NCBI GenBank assembly: GCA_022841825.1 | Contig: JALHQT010000001.1 | Location: 1,302,001-1,366,000, forward strand | Direction of reading: 5' to 3' | Source: Anaerolineae bacterium | GTDB lineage: Bacteria; Chloroflexota; Anaerolineae; Aggregatilineales; Phototrophicaceae | Length of the DNA stretch: 64,000 bases | Shown here: positions 43,367-52,312 of the stretch, in pieces | How positions within the stretch are numbered: position 1 is the first letter of the stretch | Layout of the letters: each line of letters opens with the position of its first letter | Made by a program: the position numbers and the translations under genes | Notes under the pieces: model-generated | The model's database searches: none | Seen by the model: the letters and a program-made list of their open reading frames with translations, nothing else | Told to the model about the DNA's origin: nothing

Positions 43367-43999
43367 TCATTCGCCTGTGCCATACAAAGAATCTGCCTGC
43401 CAACGCGCAGGATTCGATGCAATGTACGACCGAATATGATCTAACTGAGCGGTATTGCGGATGATGTGGTCATAGTAGTTGCGCTGCCAGATCGGCGTTT
43501 CGACTTGCGCGCCGACAATGCGCGTCACTGCCGCCTTGAATGAACGCACAATCGATCCCAGTGACCCCTGCGCGACATTGTTCGGTGTCGCGCCGCCTAT
43601 TGCTGCACTCGTCTGGTGATGCAACATGGATGGTGGCGCGGTCTGTAGGGGCGCAATATATTGCGCCCCTACGTCGCGTGTCAGGGGTTCCGCAATTACA
43701 ATGATGCCATGCAAGTGATTCGGCATCACGACAAACGCATCAAGTTCGACATTCGGAAAATGCTCGGGGATCTGATCCCCGCACGTTTGCACGACCTCGC
43801 CGATGGGGGACGCCAGCATCTCGCCATTTACCACCTCGCCAAACACATGCGCGCGCTCCTGCGTGCAAATCGTGACGAAATAGGCACCTTCCTGGGTGTA
43901 ATCATAATCACGCAATCGGATGGAACGGCGATGGTATTTGGGATACACGATTGCCCTTTCGCCACGATACAACGTGACACATCCCATCTTCTGTATCAT
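43367..43999 (-). CDS. REP-associated tyrosine transposase (RAYT), IS200-like
   Basis: A protein of about 210 residues of the IS200/Y1-transposase fold. Hallmarks: GAYFVTICTQERAHVFGEV near the N-terminus, the HUH metal motif VVMPNHLHGIIV, and the catalytic tyrosine region WQRNYYDHIIRN. The start is taken at ATG 43999 (MIQKMGCV); an upstream in-frame extension to 44068 would translate the flanking palindrome. Within the gene, GAQYIAPLQT is encoded by a copy of the same palindrome in a variable loop between the HUH motif and the tyrosine. It likely processes or spreads the GTAG palindromes. Confidence 0.88.
   Translation of the reverse strand: MIQKMGCVTLYRGERAIVYPKYHRRSIRLRDYDYTQEGAYFVTICTQERAHVFGEVVNGEMLASPIGEVVQTCGDQIPEHFPNVELDAFVVMPNHLHGIIVIAEPLTRDVGAQYIAPLQTAPPSMLHHQTSAAIGGATPNNVAQGSLGSIVRSFKAAVTRIVGAQVETPIWQRNYYDHIIRNTAQLDHIRSYIASNPARWQADSLYGTGE
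43645..43672. repeat. GTAG palindrome inside the RAYT gene
   Basis: A perfect 28-base palindrome with GTAG and CTAC at its two ends and arms GTAGGGGCGCAATA and TATTGCGCCCCTAC. It is the only copy here with both ends intact. The seven bases before it (GCGGTCT) match those before the copy at 44008. Confidence 0.9.
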
Positions 44000-44007
44000 G
44001 CGGTCTG

Positions 44008-44032
44008 TAGGGGCGCAATACATTGCGCCCCG
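44008..44032. repeat. GTAG palindrome upstream of the RAYT gene
   Basis: GTAG plus a near-perfect palindrome with arms GGGGCGCAATA and CATTGCGCCCC (one mismatch). It lies 9 bases before the likely RAYT start, on the side of the TIR-FGE gene. Confidence 0.85.
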
Positions 44033-44091
44033 AATGGCATGCTCCACATGAGACCCCACAAAGAGCATTCAAAGCCACAGAATTCGGGACA

Positions 44092-45687
44092 CTAAGAGAG
44101 GGACAGGCGAAACCCCCCATCGTTAATCCTATTGTGCGGGACAAAGCTAATTCGGTAGTCGCAGAGGAGCATATCTCTTTCTTTTACATTCCACGAGCCG
44201 CCTCGGACCCCACGAAACTTAGCATTGCTGGTTATGTCATTCGTGTTGTTGTCGTAGCCGGTCAGGCACCACTCCCATACATTCCCTGCCATGTCTACCA
44301 CCCCGAATGCACTGTCGCCCTTCCCTTGATACTGCCGAACGGGGGTCGTCACATTGCTTACGCACGGCTCCACAGAATTATTGCAGCGCGGGCAATCCCA
44401 TTCGTTCCCCCAAGAGAATTTTCTGCCATCGTCACCCTGGGCGGCGTACTGCCATTGGTCTTCCGTCGACAGCATGATCTTCTCGCCCGTCACGTCGCTC
44501 AACCACAGACAGAATGCCACCGCTTCGAACCACGAGACGCCTACGACAGGCTGCTCAGCGCCGTTCCACTTGCTATCTTGCCAAAAACGTGTCTGCGTCC
44601 ATGCATTATTCGTGGGACTCCATTCGCGCTTTTTCTCATCCCACGCCCAACCCTTCAACTTCGCTTCCCAACCCGCATCCGTCCACCACTTACGCTCATC
44701 ATAGCCACCCGCGTCAATGAACTTGGCAAACTGTGTGTTGGTCACCGGGTATTTGGCGATGCTGTAGCCCTTCTTCGGGATTTCGACCCAGGCGAAAGGG
44801 GCGGGCAGCAGATCAATGATCCGGGGTTTGGAGAGCTTTCGGATGGCGGGTAGGGGTGCAGGTGCTGCCTCGGCTTCATGGGTCGCACGGGCTGCAAACC
44901 CTTTTGGGTCGAAGATGCCCTCCAGAAATTCTTTGGGAAACAATCCTGTGTATGTCCCCCATTTCTTCCCAAAAATGAACGCGGCGCTGCGACGTTCGTC
45001 GATTTCAACGAGTTCAGCATAGAGTCGAAGCAGTTCAAGCCACTGCGCTGCCACCTCGGCATAGTCCGAGTCATTGCGTAGAACCAACGCACTAAAGTGT
45101 TTTTCCGCATCAGCAAACGCCAGTCGTTCCGCATAATCGCATGCCGCATCGTACAGCGCGTGGTTGCTGCCATGCAAGCTTTTGGTGTCTGGAGTCAATG
45201 GGCGCTTCGCTGTGAGTCTACGAGGCCAGTTGCGCTCAAAAACGCCGACCGCCTGCTCAAACCTGCCATAGAAGTCTGTACCGACATAAAACAATAGTTG
45301 CGCTTCTCGCAGTCGTTCCGGTACAAGCGCCCAGGTTTCTTTCGGCAGATCGTATTTACCAGAGTGCTCATTGAGGAAGAATTCCCCATCAAGCACGATA
45401 GGTATCACGGGGAGGTTGAGCTGGTAAGCGTAGTCGAGTTCGGCGCGGCACACGTCGCTTTGCAAACTGGCACGAGACAGATTGAATACGAAGATGTCGC
45501 AGTCGATGATGGCATCCACGATGGCATCCCACCAGTTCGGGCTGGCGGGCGGTAGATTGTGCTTGTCCTGCCAGGTCGAGTAACGCGGCGTACCGTCGTC
45601 GTATTTCAGCAGCGTCAAATCCTTGGCAATCTTGTCCACTTTGGCAGCGTCACTACTGCGGTAGCTGATGAATAATTTGCGCGGCAT
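44092..45687 (-). CDS. TIR domain fused to formylglycine-generating enzyme-type domain
   Basis: A 531-residue soluble protein. The N-terminal TIR (1-150) opens with KLFISYRSSDAAKVDKIAK, has IFVFNLSRASLQSDVCRAELDYAY with the Glu of the NADase site, and VIPIVLDG. A helical middle segment (150-290) follows. The C-terminal FGE-sulfatase (C-type lectin-like) domain starts near YSIAKYPVTNTQFAKFI and ends FRGVRGGSWN ... NDGGFRLSLS. FGE domains activate sulfatases with two cysteines, but many, as here, probably act in binding. TIR-FGE fusions are known in bacterial conflict and signalling systems. It has its own promoter and lies between the glucan locus and the RAYT gene. Confidence 0.85.
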   Translation of the reverse strand: MPRKLFISYRSSDAAKVDKIAKDLTLLKYDDGTPRYSTWQDKHNLPPASPNWWDAIVDAIIDCDIFVFNLSRASLQSDVCRAELDYAYQLNLPVIPIVLDGEFFLNEHSGKYDLPKETWALVPERLREAQLLFYVGTDFYGRFEQAVGVFERNWPRRLTAKRPLTPDTKSLHGSNHALYDAACDYAERLAFADAEKHFSALVLRNDSDYAEVAAQWLELLRLYAELVEIDERRSAAFIFGKKWGTYTGLFPKEFLEGIFDPKGFAARATHEAEAAPAPLPAIRKLSKPRIIDLLPAPFAWVEIPKKGYSIAKYPVTNTQFAKFIDAGGYDERKWWTDAGWEAKLKGWAWDEKKREWSPTNNAWTQTRFWQDSKWNGAEQPVVGVSWFEAVAFCLWLSDVTGEKIMLSTEDQWQYAAQGDDGRKFSWGNEWDCPRCNNSVEPCVSNVTTPVRQYQGKGDSAFGVVDMAGNVWEWCLTGYDNNTNDITSNAKFRGVRGGSWNVKERDMLLCDYRISFVPHNRINDGGFRLSLS

Positions 45688-45720
45688 GGATGATTCCCAG
45701 CGGGCTGGTCTGTGTTTGAG

Positions 45721-45749
45721 CTATTATGCACGATTGAACTCAGCCGCGC
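45721..45749 (-). promoter_or_regulatory. Candidate promoter of the TIR-FGE gene
   Basis: On the minus strand TTGCGC (45749-45744) and CATAAT (45726-45721) are 17 bases apart, with the start codon 34 bases downstream. The remaining gap up to 45885 shows no other feature. Confidence 0.45.
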
Positions 45750-45885
45750 AATCGCGTTACTTCACCCCCTCCCCGGTATTAACGAACTGCCCTCCTGCCG
45801 CGCTGAGACTTTCCACCAATCATTAGGCGAACGAGGCGGCTTGACCAGACGCTTGCGGCTCGATGCGGAATCCAGTTCTGCGGTT

Positions 45886-46848
45886 TCAGCCAGTTGACTT
45901 CAAGAGCTGCTGCATGAACTGCTTTGGCTTACGGTCCACATCGAATAGACCCCAGTGCTTTTCAGGTTCCATAGGATCAGGCGAACCCTTCCAAGGCTCA
46001 TCGAAGGCTTCAAATATAAATGCCAAGATCCCTTCGGACTGCGCCCACGCCATCAACTCCTGGCAGTAGCGTGCCTGTAATGCCTCCGACGCATTCCGGG
46101 GTTCAATGCCCCGCCCGTTGGAAGCTGTTGTCCAACCGGCTTCGGTAATGACGACGAGTTTCTTGGGATAACGGTCGGCAACCGAGTAGTAATTCTGTTT
46201 GGTATACGCGAGCGCGTCATCAATCGTACGATATTCCCAGACAGGGTAGGTGTGAACCGAGATGAAGTCGAGTTCGGCGGCAAGCGACACCAGCTTGGAA
46301 GTCCAGGGAACATAGTTTTCACAGAAGGTGACCGGTTGAGCGACCGCCTCTTTGAGCCGACGCGCGTAGTCCACGATGCTATCGACGGGCACCAGATGAT
46401 CTGTCCACGAAACACTGGACTCGTTGCCTACGGATACTGAGAAGACGATGTCCGGGCAGCGATTGGCGAGCGCGATCAAGCGATCAATGCTTTCGCTGTT
46501 GGACTGACGATTGGCAGCAAGGGTCTCATCATCAAAAATGGCACCCCACGGACATTCCGGATTGCTGACTTCAGCAGCCAGGTCAGCGCCAAGCATCACC
46601 TGCAGGTCTAGCTTTTCGTCGCGGATGACTTCTAGCGTTGTTTCAGCATGTTGGCTGGGGTCATACAAGCGGAGATACGACCAGTTCGCCTCCAAAATCA
46701 AGAGGTCTTCCCGGATCTCCTGATAACTTGGGAAGATACCCTTTCGCGGATCTTGTCCCCTGCGATAGCCGGAGTAACAAATGGCGTTGCCCGGCTTCTG
46801 TTCGATAAGCTGCCTAATGATCTTCTGCTTTTTCGGCTCGCTAGACAT
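45886..46848 (-). CDS. Glycoside hydrolase family 17-like beta-1,3-glucanase, second copy
   Basis: A 320-residue (beta/alpha)8-barrel enzyme of the GH17 type. The acid/base glutamate is in FSVSVGNESSVSW and the nucleophile in LVVITEAGWTTA; the intervening strand is DFISVHTYPVWEY. GH17 enzymes act on beta-1,3-glucans by hydrolysis or transglycosylation. No signal peptide is seen, so it works in the cytoplasm on imported oligosaccharides. Its ATG overlaps the upstream GH17 gene by 8 bases. It is the last gene of the glucan operon. Confidence 0.8.
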   Translation of the reverse strand: MSSEPKKQKIIRQLIEQKPGNAICYSGYRRGQDPRKGIFPSYQEIREDLLILEANWSYLRLYDPSQHAETTLEVIRDEKLDLQVMLGADLAAEVSNPECPWGAIFDDETLAANRQSNSESIDRLIALANRCPDIVFSVSVGNESSVSWTDHLVPVDSIVDYARRLKEAVAQPVTFCENYVPWTSKLVSLAAELDFISVHTYPVWEYRTIDDALAYTKQNYYSVADRYPKKLVVITEAGWTTASNGRGIEPRNASEALQARYCQELMAWAQSEGILAFIFEAFDEPWKGSPDPMEPEKHWGLFDVDRKPKQFMQQLLKSTG

Positions 46849-47728
46849 ATTTCGGGACACCATCCTTGTCCCACAAGCCCCAATAAGCACCGACATCCCC
46901 CTCACTCGCGATCTTCCATGCCTCATCGAAGGCGGAGAAGTAGATGATGTCGATCTCCTCCTCTTCAGCCCACTGATAAGCGTTGATGAAGTAGCGGATG
47001 GCGTTCTCAAACGAGGGAACCGCCTGACGATCCGGTGTCCCAATGTTGGGCCAACCCGTTTCGCTGATAATCACCGGTTTACCCTTCGCAGCGCGGGTCG
47101 CACGTCTGTACATGTCCTTCATGTAGAGCAGGGAGTGTTCAGCAGCAATTCCTTCCCAAAACGGATAGCAATTGGCAAGAATCACGTCGCAGGCGTCACT
47201 GACATTTGGGTGATCGACAAACTTGAAGTAAGCATCAACGTACCCAATCGGTACACCCGGTGCCCCCTGCCTTGCCTGATTGATGTAGCCGACTAATTCC
47301 GCCTCAGACATTTCATTGCGCAGCAACACCTCGTTGCCGACGGCAAGCACATCAGCATGTCCAGCCCTGGCAACTTCAAGCGCATTGTTGAGTTCTAGAG
47401 CGTTATGCTCGTGATTATCGTCCAGCCATACGCCCACCATGGTTCGTAGCCCTAGCCCGGCGGCAATCTGAGGGATAAGCTCGTTTCCTTCGGTGCAGGA
47501 AAATGTGCGCACCCAATTGACATAAGGCTGGACAATGCTGAGACGTTGGTCGATCTGTGACGCGGAGATTTGCGTTCCCGGCGCTTGTCCTTCAACGTAA
47601 GGGCTGAAGGCAATTCCATGTATCTTCTCTGCCAGGATGTCGCGAACAATCGCTTTCAACTCATCTATTGAGTGAGCAGAGACATCGATTCCTGCCAATG
47701 ATTTATTTCGTCTGTGTTCTTTTCCCAC
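46841..47728 (-). CDS. Glycoside hydrolase family 17-like beta-1,3-glucanase, first copy
   Basis: A protein of about 295 residues with the same barrel: acid/base Glu in DVLAVGNEVLLRNEM and nucleophile Glu in PVIISETGWPNIG. The two copies differ enough to be old paralogues rather than a recent duplication. No signal peptide is present. The start is uncertain: GTG at 47728 has AGGGG nearby and is preferred over TTG at 47767. The region 47768-47878 between it and the phosphorylase-like gene has no clear promoter. Confidence 0.8.
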   Translation of the reverse strand: MGKEHRRNKSLAGIDVSAHSIDELKAIVRDILAEKIHGIAFSPYVEGQAPGTQISASQIDQRLSIVQPYVNWVRTFSCTEGNELIPQIAAGLGLRTMVGVWLDDNHEHNALELNNALEVARAGHADVLAVGNEVLLRNEMSEAELVGYINQARQGAPGVPIGYVDAYFKFVDHPNVSDACDVILANCYPFWEGIAAEHSLLYMKDMYRRATRAAKGKPVIISETGWPNIGTPDRQAVPSFENAIRYFINAYQWAEEEEIDIIYFSAFDEAWKIASEGDVGAYWGLWDKDGVPKYV

Positions 47729-47878
47729 TTGCCCCTGCCTTCGTAAAGTCTCAGCTCGGCGAATCAAACCCGGCGTTTCAGCCCGACCTACATGGTTAGG
47801 CTGCTCAACGCGACTCAGCGGCGAATACTGCGCGGCGCGGGCAGCGCAAGATACTTCGTCGTTCGCATTTCATCGCGA

Positions 47879-50800
47879 TCATTCAACTATTGCGGATACG
47901 ATCACACGCGCCACGCTGCCATCGCGGCGAAATATGCGACTGCTGGTGAGGCTATCAAGCTTAAGCCCATCGAGGGTGTGCACAGAACCATCTTCAAAGT
48001 GCACCGAAATACCCGCATGACTTGATCCCTGAAGCACGACCGGAGTCTGGCAAATGGAGTACGCAAGCGAACCTGCTTGCAGTTCGATTCCGAGCGTCCG
48101 TCCCTGGGCATCGAGATAGGAAAACGTCCCAGGAGCAGAGAGCAGCTCGGCGGAGTCAAGCCAGGCCGCGTCGAATGCGATGATGCCGTCTTCAACGTGG
48201 TAACCAAGCTCCGCCTGCCGTGACAGCGCCACTTCTTTGACATACCCTGTCATGCCCGGTTGTTTCGCTCCCTGTCCTTTGGGCGTGTGCGAATAGGGAT
48301 CGGTGGGAAAAGCGCCGAAGGCATCGGGTGATTTGTTGAAACCCAACCCCTGTCGAATATCCCAGTAGCATTGCCGCAGGGCATCCGCATTGGAGTCGTC
48401 TCTGAATCTCATGGCGGTCTCCTGTGCCGCGAGCAGGAGTTTTGCAACCATGTGCCAGTAGACGCTGCCAAGCCCTTCGTAGGCGAAAAACGTTCCCGAA
48501 CGCCCGGTGAACTCGTTATGGTGGAAGGTGGCTTCAAACAACGCCCTGATCTTCTCGAACTCGACTTCGATCAGTTCAGCATATCGAGGCTGTGTTTTCA
48601 GAGTCTCCAGTGCCCGGCTTACGTCGTTGAAGTTGCGAATGTGTCCACTGAAGTGATACACGCCGTTGACATCGCGCGTCATGATGGAGTGATCATGCGC
48701 CTCCAGCAGCTCTGCAATAAGCGTGATATCCGCGACCTGATCCTGTGTTAAACAGTTCTTTTCCAGGAAACCGGGAAGGCTTCGGTCGGGGTAAAGGATG
48801 TAGCTCTGCTGCTCCGGCTGATAAAGCGCGCTGTTTCGAAGGCTCTGAAGCAAAGCCAACGATTCGTCACTTGACAGCAGACCTGACGAAAGGATGGCGA
48901 CCTGCCCTTCGAGCATCTCATACAAATGACCGACCGAGGCAGTGCTATCGCCGAGATGCAGGATGTTGTACGAGTGGTAGAGGTTATCGGCGCGTTTGTT
49001 TGCGCGCAGGGATTGTTCAATGTACTCCAAAGCCAGATCGAGAAATGCGACGATTGTGCTCACCGATGACTCGGCAACCTCACCAGAAAAACCGTTGTTG
49101 TAGAAGTTCCAACGGTATTCACTCCCCGCTGCACCCAGCGCATCCATGATGTTGCGCCGCTGCGCATCGTTGAAGCCACTTCGCAGGGTCGGCAGGAAAT
49201 GATGTAGGATGCCGGACATGCTTTCATGGAGCTTGCGAAGCTCCGCATTGAGAGGAACAGCATCAACGCCGCTGTTCTCGAACAGGTCCCGGCAAAAGAC
49301 GACATAACGCCGCAGATAGCACAACGTAACGACTGATAGTCCCTTGCCGACGAGGGCATTGTTGGCATCATTCCACTCCGGGCGCTGGGTGTTCATCCAG
49401 ATGCCGCCATCGGGAACAAAGTTCACCAATTTGGCGAGCAGCAACAGCAGCAGCTTTTCGGCTAATGAGACCTGGAGAATTTGCCCATTGGGGGCATACA
49501 CTAATCTCCCATCGGTTCCACGTTCATGCTGCTGCGCTTCAATCCGCTGTTCCAGCGCCCAGTCGAAGTTAATCGTGTTATAGGGATTTTTCAGCAAATC
49601 AGCGTAGGGTTTGATCTGATAGGGAACATGGGCATGGCTGAACATGAGGTGCGTAAGAAGTCCCTGGAGCTTGCCAGGGTGGAACCTGGTACTGATTTCC
49701 ATCAGCCGTTGGAGATAGATGATCTGGTGATCGCTCCAATACCCGATGTTGGACCAGGGATTACCCGGCTCTGGGACTTCCCAATCGATCCCATAGTAAG
49801 TGATGCGGTAGGGGTTGTAACCATCCGCCGTTGTGGCATTCAGGAAGGTAGCGACCATGCTCTCGATGAATTCAGGGTACGAATAGGCAAGCGCCTCCCA
49901 GTTCTGGAAGATGTCGCGCCAGTTTCCTTCATAGTCCAACTTGACGGACCCATCCGGTTTCCTCACGTTTATTGCAAACCGATTCCAGGGGCGGCTGGGA
50001 TCGCCGTGACGCCTGCTGAAGGTCAACGGCAAATACGCGTAGCTCAGTCGAATAAGATCAGCCTCGCCGGATGTCTCTGCCCGTGACTGTAGATCGGACA
50101 CCTGAATTTTGTGCGGCAGCGCGGCGAAGAAGTCTGAATTCGCTTTCAGCAACGCGGGATTGCGCGCAGACACAAAGTCGACAAAGTCGGCTGCTTGAAT
50201 CCAATATTGATCTGCAAAAATGCCGCCGCGCATCACGTTGAACATGACATTTGCAAAGTGATGGGCTGCATCGAGTGGGTTATTGGAAAGCTGTACACCG
50301 TCTGCGCTGGCAACAATCTTCCATAGACTGGACTGGTTGGCTGAAACATCTTCCTCCACATCCTTCGCTAAGGTCAGTGGGTTTCCTTCCAGCCAGCGTA
50401 CCTTCTGGGCGATTGCGGTGCTGTCCTGCCGGACATCCGCCAGCAGATGCCAAGTGAGAGTCTCTTCAGGAGCCAGCTCCAGCCGCGTATGCACAAAGTA
50501 CGCACCACGTCTGCCACGCACATCGGTTTCGGGAGTGATCTCTCCACCTGAACGGAACCGATCAAGCTGCGTCGAAGAGAGCAAATACGATACATCCGCC
50601 AGACCGACCTGTACGACGGTCGTTGCGAGAAGTGACTCGCTTGGCTCGGCAAGATCGGTCAGCGTGGAACTCAGCCCAAATATTGCCAGTCCTGTTCCGA
50701 AATGAAGCTCACTGCGCTTATAAGCGTCAAGAAGGGCGCTGAGTGTATTTTGTGTCCCTGATGCCACATTGGCGGGCAGAATATTCTGGATGCCGTCGAC

Positions 50801-51337
50801 GAATTCGACCTGGCACGGAGAGTCTGCGATGTTTCTCACCCATGTCGTTTTGACAAAACCGAACTGGTCGCTGGTGCGCCACACATACTGGTAAGACAAA
50901 CCCAGCAAGGGATTAATCTCTTCAAAGACCAAGGCTGTTCCGGTCACATTCTTGTAGAGATTGCGTTGGGTGGAGTAGCTGCCTCGGTACAGATTTGAAA
51001 ATGGCTCCCAGAGACTCGTTCGACCAGAACGGGTAACCAACAGGATGCTCTTATTCCCGGTGTTGTCACTGTTTTCCGTAAGTTTGTCTACCGTGTAATA
51101 GGGAAAAAGCGCATTCTCGGCATTACCGCGCCCCGCCGAGAGTCCTCCCGTTGATGAGACAAAGAGCCAGTGATCAGAGCTGCTGACCAGACTGACGAAG
51201 AATGGCTCAATGGCATCAAAATTCTGAATCCGATAAAAAGACTCTCCCATCAACGAAACATAATCACCGCGCACGGGTTCGTCGGGCTGCTCTTGCAGGG
51301 TGTCGCCAATGAAAATCGGTCGCGGATAGTGACTCAT
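47879..51337 (-). CDS. GH94-clan beta-1,3-glucan phosphorylase-like protein (GH149/GH161 type)
   Basis: A 1152-residue soluble protein. An N-terminal beta-sandwich (about 1-330) precedes a helical (alpha/alpha)6 region. In the middle, PEWNDANNALVGKG resembles the catalytic-acid motif DWNDG-N-VG of GH94 cellobiose-type phosphorylases. The size and architecture fit GH149 or GH161, which phosphorolyse beta-1,3-oligoglucans to glucose-1-phosphate. I infer the substrate from the GH16, GH17 and ABC neighbours. It has no signal peptide. The ATG at 51337 (MSHYPRPIFIGD) is the conserved-looking start; upstream codons lack a ribosome site. An uncharacterised GH of the same clan is the main alternative. 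Confidence 0.65.
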   Translation of the reverse strand: MSHYPRPIFIGDTLQEQPDEPVRGDYVSLMGESFYRIQNFDAIEPFFVSLVSSSDHWLFVSSTGGLSAGRGNAENALFPYYTVDKLTENSDNTGNKSILLVTRSGRTSLWEPFSNLYRGSYSTQRNLYKNVTGTALVFEEINPLLGLSYQYVWRTSDQFGFVKTTWVRNIADSPCQVEFVDGIQNILPANVASGTQNTLSALLDAYKRSELHFGTGLAIFGLSSTLTDLAEPSESLLATTVVQVGLADVSYLLSSTQLDRFRSGGEITPETDVRGRRGAYFVHTRLELAPEETLTWHLLADVRQDSTAIAQKVRWLEGNPLTLAKDVEEDVSANQSSLWKIVASADGVQLSNNPLDAAHHFANVMFNVMRGGIFADQYWIQAADFVDFVSARNPALLKANSDFFAALPHKIQVSDLQSRAETSGEADLIRLSYAYLPLTFSRRHGDPSRPWNRFAINVRKPDGSVKLDYEGNWRDIFQNWEALAYSYPEFIESMVATFLNATTADGYNPYRITYYGIDWEVPEPGNPWSNIGYWSDHQIIYLQRLMEISTRFHPGKLQGLLTHLMFSHAHVPYQIKPYADLLKNPYNTINFDWALEQRIEAQQHERGTDGRLVYAPNGQILQVSLAEKLLLLLLAKLVNFVPDGGIWMNTQRPEWNDANNALVGKGLSVVTLCYLRRYVVFCRDLFENSGVDAVPLNAELRKLHESMSGILHHFLPTLRSGFNDAQRRNIMDALGAAGSEYRWNFYNNGFSGEVAESSVSTIVAFLDLALEYIEQSLRANKRADNLYHSYNILHLGDSTASVGHLYEMLEGQVAILSSGLLSSDESLALLQSLRNSALYQPEQQSYILYPDRSLPGFLEKNCLTQDQVADITLIAELLEAHDHSIMTRDVNGVYHFSGHIRNFNDVSRALETLKTQPRYAELIEVEFEKIRALFEATFHHNEFTGRSGTFFAYEGLGSVYWHMVAKLLLAAQETAMRFRDDSNADALRQCYWDIRQGLGFNKSPDAFGAFPTDPYSHTPKGQGAKQPGMTGYVKEVALSRQAELGYHVEDGIIAFDAAWLDSAELLSAPGTFSYLDAQGRTLGIELQAGSLAYSICQTPVVLQGSSHAGISVHFEDGSVHTLDGLKLDSLTSSRIFRRDGSVARVIVSAIVE

Positions 51338-51427
51338 GATCTGGATTCTTTCGCTGTGAATCAGTGAGTTCCTGCTGCCCCTCGAAGAGCAACATGAGTC
51401 TTCGAGGGACACGCAGGGTATTGATCG

Positions 51428-52279
51428 TTACTGTTGGAAGACGCGTACGTAGTCTACGAAGTACTGTGCCGGAAAGACCGTATCCAGCCCGATAGGACCC
51501 GGAAGTGTGCCGCCAACTGCGAGGTTGAGGATGATGAAGAACGGTTGGTCAAAGGGCCATTCGCGTTCGCCAACATCGCTGCGGGTATACGTGCCGTATT
51601 CTTCCCCGTCGTAGAACCAGGTGATCTGGTCTTCATCCCACTCGACCGCATAGGTGTGAAAATCATCGGCAATCTCATAGTCCTGACGGTTCCAGTGGCT
51701 TAGGCTCGTTGCTCCCGCGTAGCCGGGACCATGGATGGTGCCCAGAATCAGGTCTGGTTCTCTGCCGACGTATTCCATGATGTCGATTTCCCCGCAATCG
51801 GGCCACCCGACTTCTTCGAAATTCGACCCCAGCATCCAGAACGCGGGCCACAGACCCCGTCCGGCGGGCACTTTGAGGCGAGCTTCTATGCGTCCGTACT
51901 GGAACTCCTGTAAGCCCTGTGACTTAAGACGCGCCGAGGTGTAGTACGAAGCTTCATATCTTTCCTGTCGCGCTTCGATCACCAGCATGCCATCTTCCAG
52001 CCGGGCGTTATCAGGGCGATCCGTGTAAAACTGTGCCTCTCCATTGCCCCAGCCGTGACCACCTATGTCGTAAGTCCAGTTGGCCTCATCAATCGATTCG
52101 CCATCGAATTCGTCGTGCCAGGCTAATTCCCAACCCTCTGGCACGACAATCGGTGTCGCTTCGGGTTCAGGCGTCGTCTCAGGGGTGGCTTGTTCCTGGG
52201 CAGTAACGGCGCTGATCACACTCAGGCTTACCACCAGAAACGTCAGCGCCAGCACACGGCGGATAGCGTTTGTTCGCAT
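51428..52279 (-). CDS. Secreted GH16 endo-beta-1,3-glucanase (laminarinase-type)
   Basis: A 283-residue exported enzyme. Signal peptide: residues about 1-27, ending AVTAQ-EQ; a short Thr/Pro/Glu linker follows. The GH16 domain begins WELAWHDEFDG and has the catalytic motif GEIDIMEYVG, in which the two Glu of E-x-D-x-x-E are nucleophile and acid/base; the extra residue pattern is that of laminarinases. It ends QYFVDYVRVFQQ. It cuts beta-1,3-glucan outside the membrane. GAGGA lies 7 bases before ATG 52279. The gene follows the permease genes of the importer. Confidence 0.93.
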   Translation of the reverse strand: MRTNAIRRVLALTFLVVSLSVISAVTAQEQATPETTPEPEATPIVVPEGWELAWHDEFDGESIDEANWTYDIGGHGWGNGEAQFYTDRPDNARLEDGMLVIEARQERYEASYYTSARLKSQGLQEFQYGRIEARLKVPAGRGLWPAFWMLGSNFEEVGWPDCGEIDIMEYVGREPDLILGTIHGPGYAGATSLSHWNRQDYEIADDFHTYAVEWDEDQITWFYDGEEYGTYTRSDVGEREWPFDQPFFIILNLAVGGTLPGPIGLDTVFPAQYFVDYVRVFQQ

Positions 52280-52312
52280 CACAATATCCTCATTACACTC
52301 CGGACGAAGTTG

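Larger units (their letters stand above)
43301..44032 (-). mobile_element. RAYT transposase gene bracketed by GTAG palindromes
   Basis: The unit consists of a transposase gene (43367-43999) with a GTAG palindrome 41 bases beyond its stop (43301-43325), one 9 bases before its start (44008-44032) and a third within the coding region (43645-43672). All three share the central sequence GGGGCGCAAT (arm) and carry GTAG at the left end on the plus strand. This matches the REP/RAYT organisation known from enterobacteria and pseudomonads, where the transposase recognises the GTAG plus hairpin. Confidence 0.75.

Noticed and set aside
44092-44400. Possible diversity-generating retroelement target in the FGE C-terminus
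   Set aside because: No reverse transcriptase, accessory gene or template repeat was found in the window, and there is no second copy of this 3' end.
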